Shown here: positions 62,844 to 64,000 of the stretch, in pieces
How the letters are laid out: each line of letters opens with the position of its first letter
Position numbering within the stretch: position 1 is the stretch's first letter
DNA from: Acidobacteriota bacterium
GTDB taxonomy: Bacteria > Acidobacteriota > Terriglobia > Acidiferrales > UBA7541
Length of the DNA stretch: 64,000 nucleotides
Reading direction: 5' to 3'
NCBI GenBank assembly: GCA_021324935.1
Contig: JAJPIE010000037.1
Location: forward strand, 124,001 to 188,000
Notes under the pieces: generated by a model
The model's database searches: none
Told to the model about the DNA's origin: nothing
Seen by the model: the letters and a program-made list of their open reading frames with translations, nothing else
Translations under genes and position numbers: made by a program

Positions 62844-64000
62844 ATGAAGCCCACGGGGAATCACCAACAATCCTTCTGGAAAACCCTGTCGAAACTCGAT
62901 TGGGTAGCCGTGGCTTTCTGCGTGGCAGGCCTGGTCGCGGTAACGGGACCCTTCGAGGGCTTGCGCGGGGCCTGGCTTGGGAGGCTGCTCGGGCTGCTCG
63001 CGGCGGGCTATCTCGTTTACCGTTATTGGAGCCGCTGGCGGGCTCAGTTGATGTGGAGCCTGCGCAACCGGCTGATCGTGACGTACGTATTTCTGGCGGT
63101 GGTGCCCGTGGTCCTGCTGCTGATATTGGCAAGCATGCTCGGGCAGATTCTCTATTCGCAGCTCGGCGCCTACCTTCTCTATCACGATATCGAGGACCGC
63201 GTCGCGACTTTATCCGACGAGGCACAAGTACTTGCGGAGATGAAGCCCGAACTCCCGGCGACGCTCGACGAAGCGGGGAAGCAAGCGATCTTGAGAAAGC
63301 ATGTGATAAGCGCAATCGGCAGAGAGTTCAGCAAAGTCGGTGTGAATTTCGAGGTCCAGCCGGAGTTTTTGCGCTTGATTGCCGGGCCTTCGGGGCACGC
63401 GTTCGCTGGCATGATCCAGACCGGAAGCCAATTGCGCTTGGCGAGCATTCGCGAGATTGAAGGCGCAGGCGGGAGGCAGATCGTGGAGGTCAGCGCTCCG
63501 TTTACCAGCGAATTGCTGCAAAGCGTGGCGCCGGACCTAGGACCAGTCGATATCACGTTGTTGCAGACGGTGGAAACCGGTTCCACCACAAACGCCGTGC
63601 GCATCGGCAACAAGGATTACCGCGCCGTCGGCCAGATCCCGAATAAGCGTGAACTGCAGCCCGCGGAATCCTGGATGGACCCCGTAATCGACGGCTTCTC
63701 GAAGCTCGAGGGCACCTATGTCTCCGCTAGTGGGGCAGTCGAGCGCGCGCACCCGATTTTCGCGTTCTTCAAAGCGCGCCGGTCGCAACTGAACCACCGC
63801 ATCTTTGCTTCGGTGGGCGAATTCAGCGGCGCGCGCATTTTTGAGATTCAGCTGCTGGCCGCGGTTTTCCTGATCATCGAAATGGCCGCGCTGGGTATCG
63901 GGATTGTCCTCACCCGGGAAATCACGCGAACGGTTTCCGAGCTGTACCGGGCCACGCAGTTCGTGCAGGAAGGGAATTTCTCGCACCGGGTGACCATCGA
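62844..64000 (+). CDS. HAMP-containing membrane sensor, partial (cut by window end)
   Basis: An open frame of at least 385 codons from ATG 62844, cut at the edge. Hydrophobic helices lie near residues 19-35, 44-60 and 80-100 (LIVTYVFLAVVPVVLLLILASMLG), then a periplasmic or cytoplasmic region of about 200 residues, another helix near 335-360 (FEIQLLAAVFLIIEMAALGIG) and the start of a HAMP domain (TREITRTVSELYRATQFVQEGNFSHRV). What follows the HAMP is missing. In acidobacteria this layout heads PP2C/SpoIIE phosphatases and also NtrY-like kinases; the two cannot be separated here. Confidence 0.75.
   Translation, partial: MKPTGNHQQSFWKTLSKLDWVAVAFCVAGLVAVTGPFEGLRGAWLGRLLGLLAAGYLVYRYWSRWRAQLMWSLRNRLIVTYVFLAVVPVVLLLILASMLGQILYSQLGAYLLYHDIEDRVATLSDEAQVLAEMKPELPATLDEAGKQAILRKHVISAIGREFSKVGVNFEVQPEFLRLIAGPSGHAFAGMIQTGSQLRLASIREIEGAGGRQIVEVSAPFTSELLQSVAPDLGPVDITLLQTVETGSTTNAVRIGNKDYRAVGQIPNKRELQPAESWMDPVIDGFSKLEGTYVSASGAVERAHPIFAFFKARRSQLNHRIFASVGEFSGARIFEIQLLAAVFLIIEMAALGIGIVLTREITRTVSELYRATQFVQEGNFSHRVTI

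Overview
The window looks like a chromosomal segment of an Acidobacteriota bacterium. The evidence is an Oar-type TonB-dependent receptor of about 1220 residues with an N-terminal carboxypeptidase-regulatory-like domain, two tandem secreted von Willebrand A proteins of the kind expanded in acidobacteria, several secreted proteins without recognisable relatives, Kdo synthesis (a Gram-negative envelope), and GC-rich DNA that leaves long antisense open frames. No rRNA, tRNA, CRISPR array, prophage or insertion sequence was recognised.

Region 1 (1-16410) is a carbohydrate island. A TonB-dependent receptor with a sigma70 promoter and a LacI-like palindrome is followed on the + strand by a Zn-dehydrogenase, an IolE/MocC-like dehydratase/isomerase, an IolG-like dehydrogenase, a transaldolase-family protein, a DegT-family aminotransferase of the scyllo-inosose type, a second Gfo/Idh/MocA dehydrogenase and a LacI regulator. 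On the - strand lie iolB, iolD and an APC amine/amino-acid permease, with LacI-type palindromes in front of iolB and iolD. Together they read as inositol catabolism extended to an amino-cyclitol, without iolC, iolJ or iolA in view.

Region 2 (16550-32460) carries mixed housekeeping genes: a Nudix hydrolase, an rRNA pseudouridine synthase, a deiodinase-family protein with an in-frame TGA (probable selenoprotein), inorganic pyrophosphatase, the four Kdo genes (kdsC, kdsD-kdsA, kdsB) around CTP synthase, a PIN/RHH toxin-antitoxin pair, secreted proteins and phosphopentomutase.

Region 3 (32700-47820) has uvrA and uvrC, with a TPR/secreted-protein/metallopeptidase group between them, small membrane proteins, a PilZ protein, mnmA with a cysteine desulfurase, and a frameshifted ICMT-like gene. 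Two copies of a REP-like repeat lie here.

Region 4 (48000-64000) has ubiD, a second toxin-antitoxin pair, a small HTH gene leading into pilMNOPQ, a strong terminator touching the start codon of an M24 peptidase, accB (frameshifted as given) and accC, thiE, two APC permeases, and the 5' part of a HAMP-containing sensor or phosphatase cut by the window end. The single-base frameshifts in accB and the ICMT-like gene both sit in A runs, so sequence error is a serious possibility for both.
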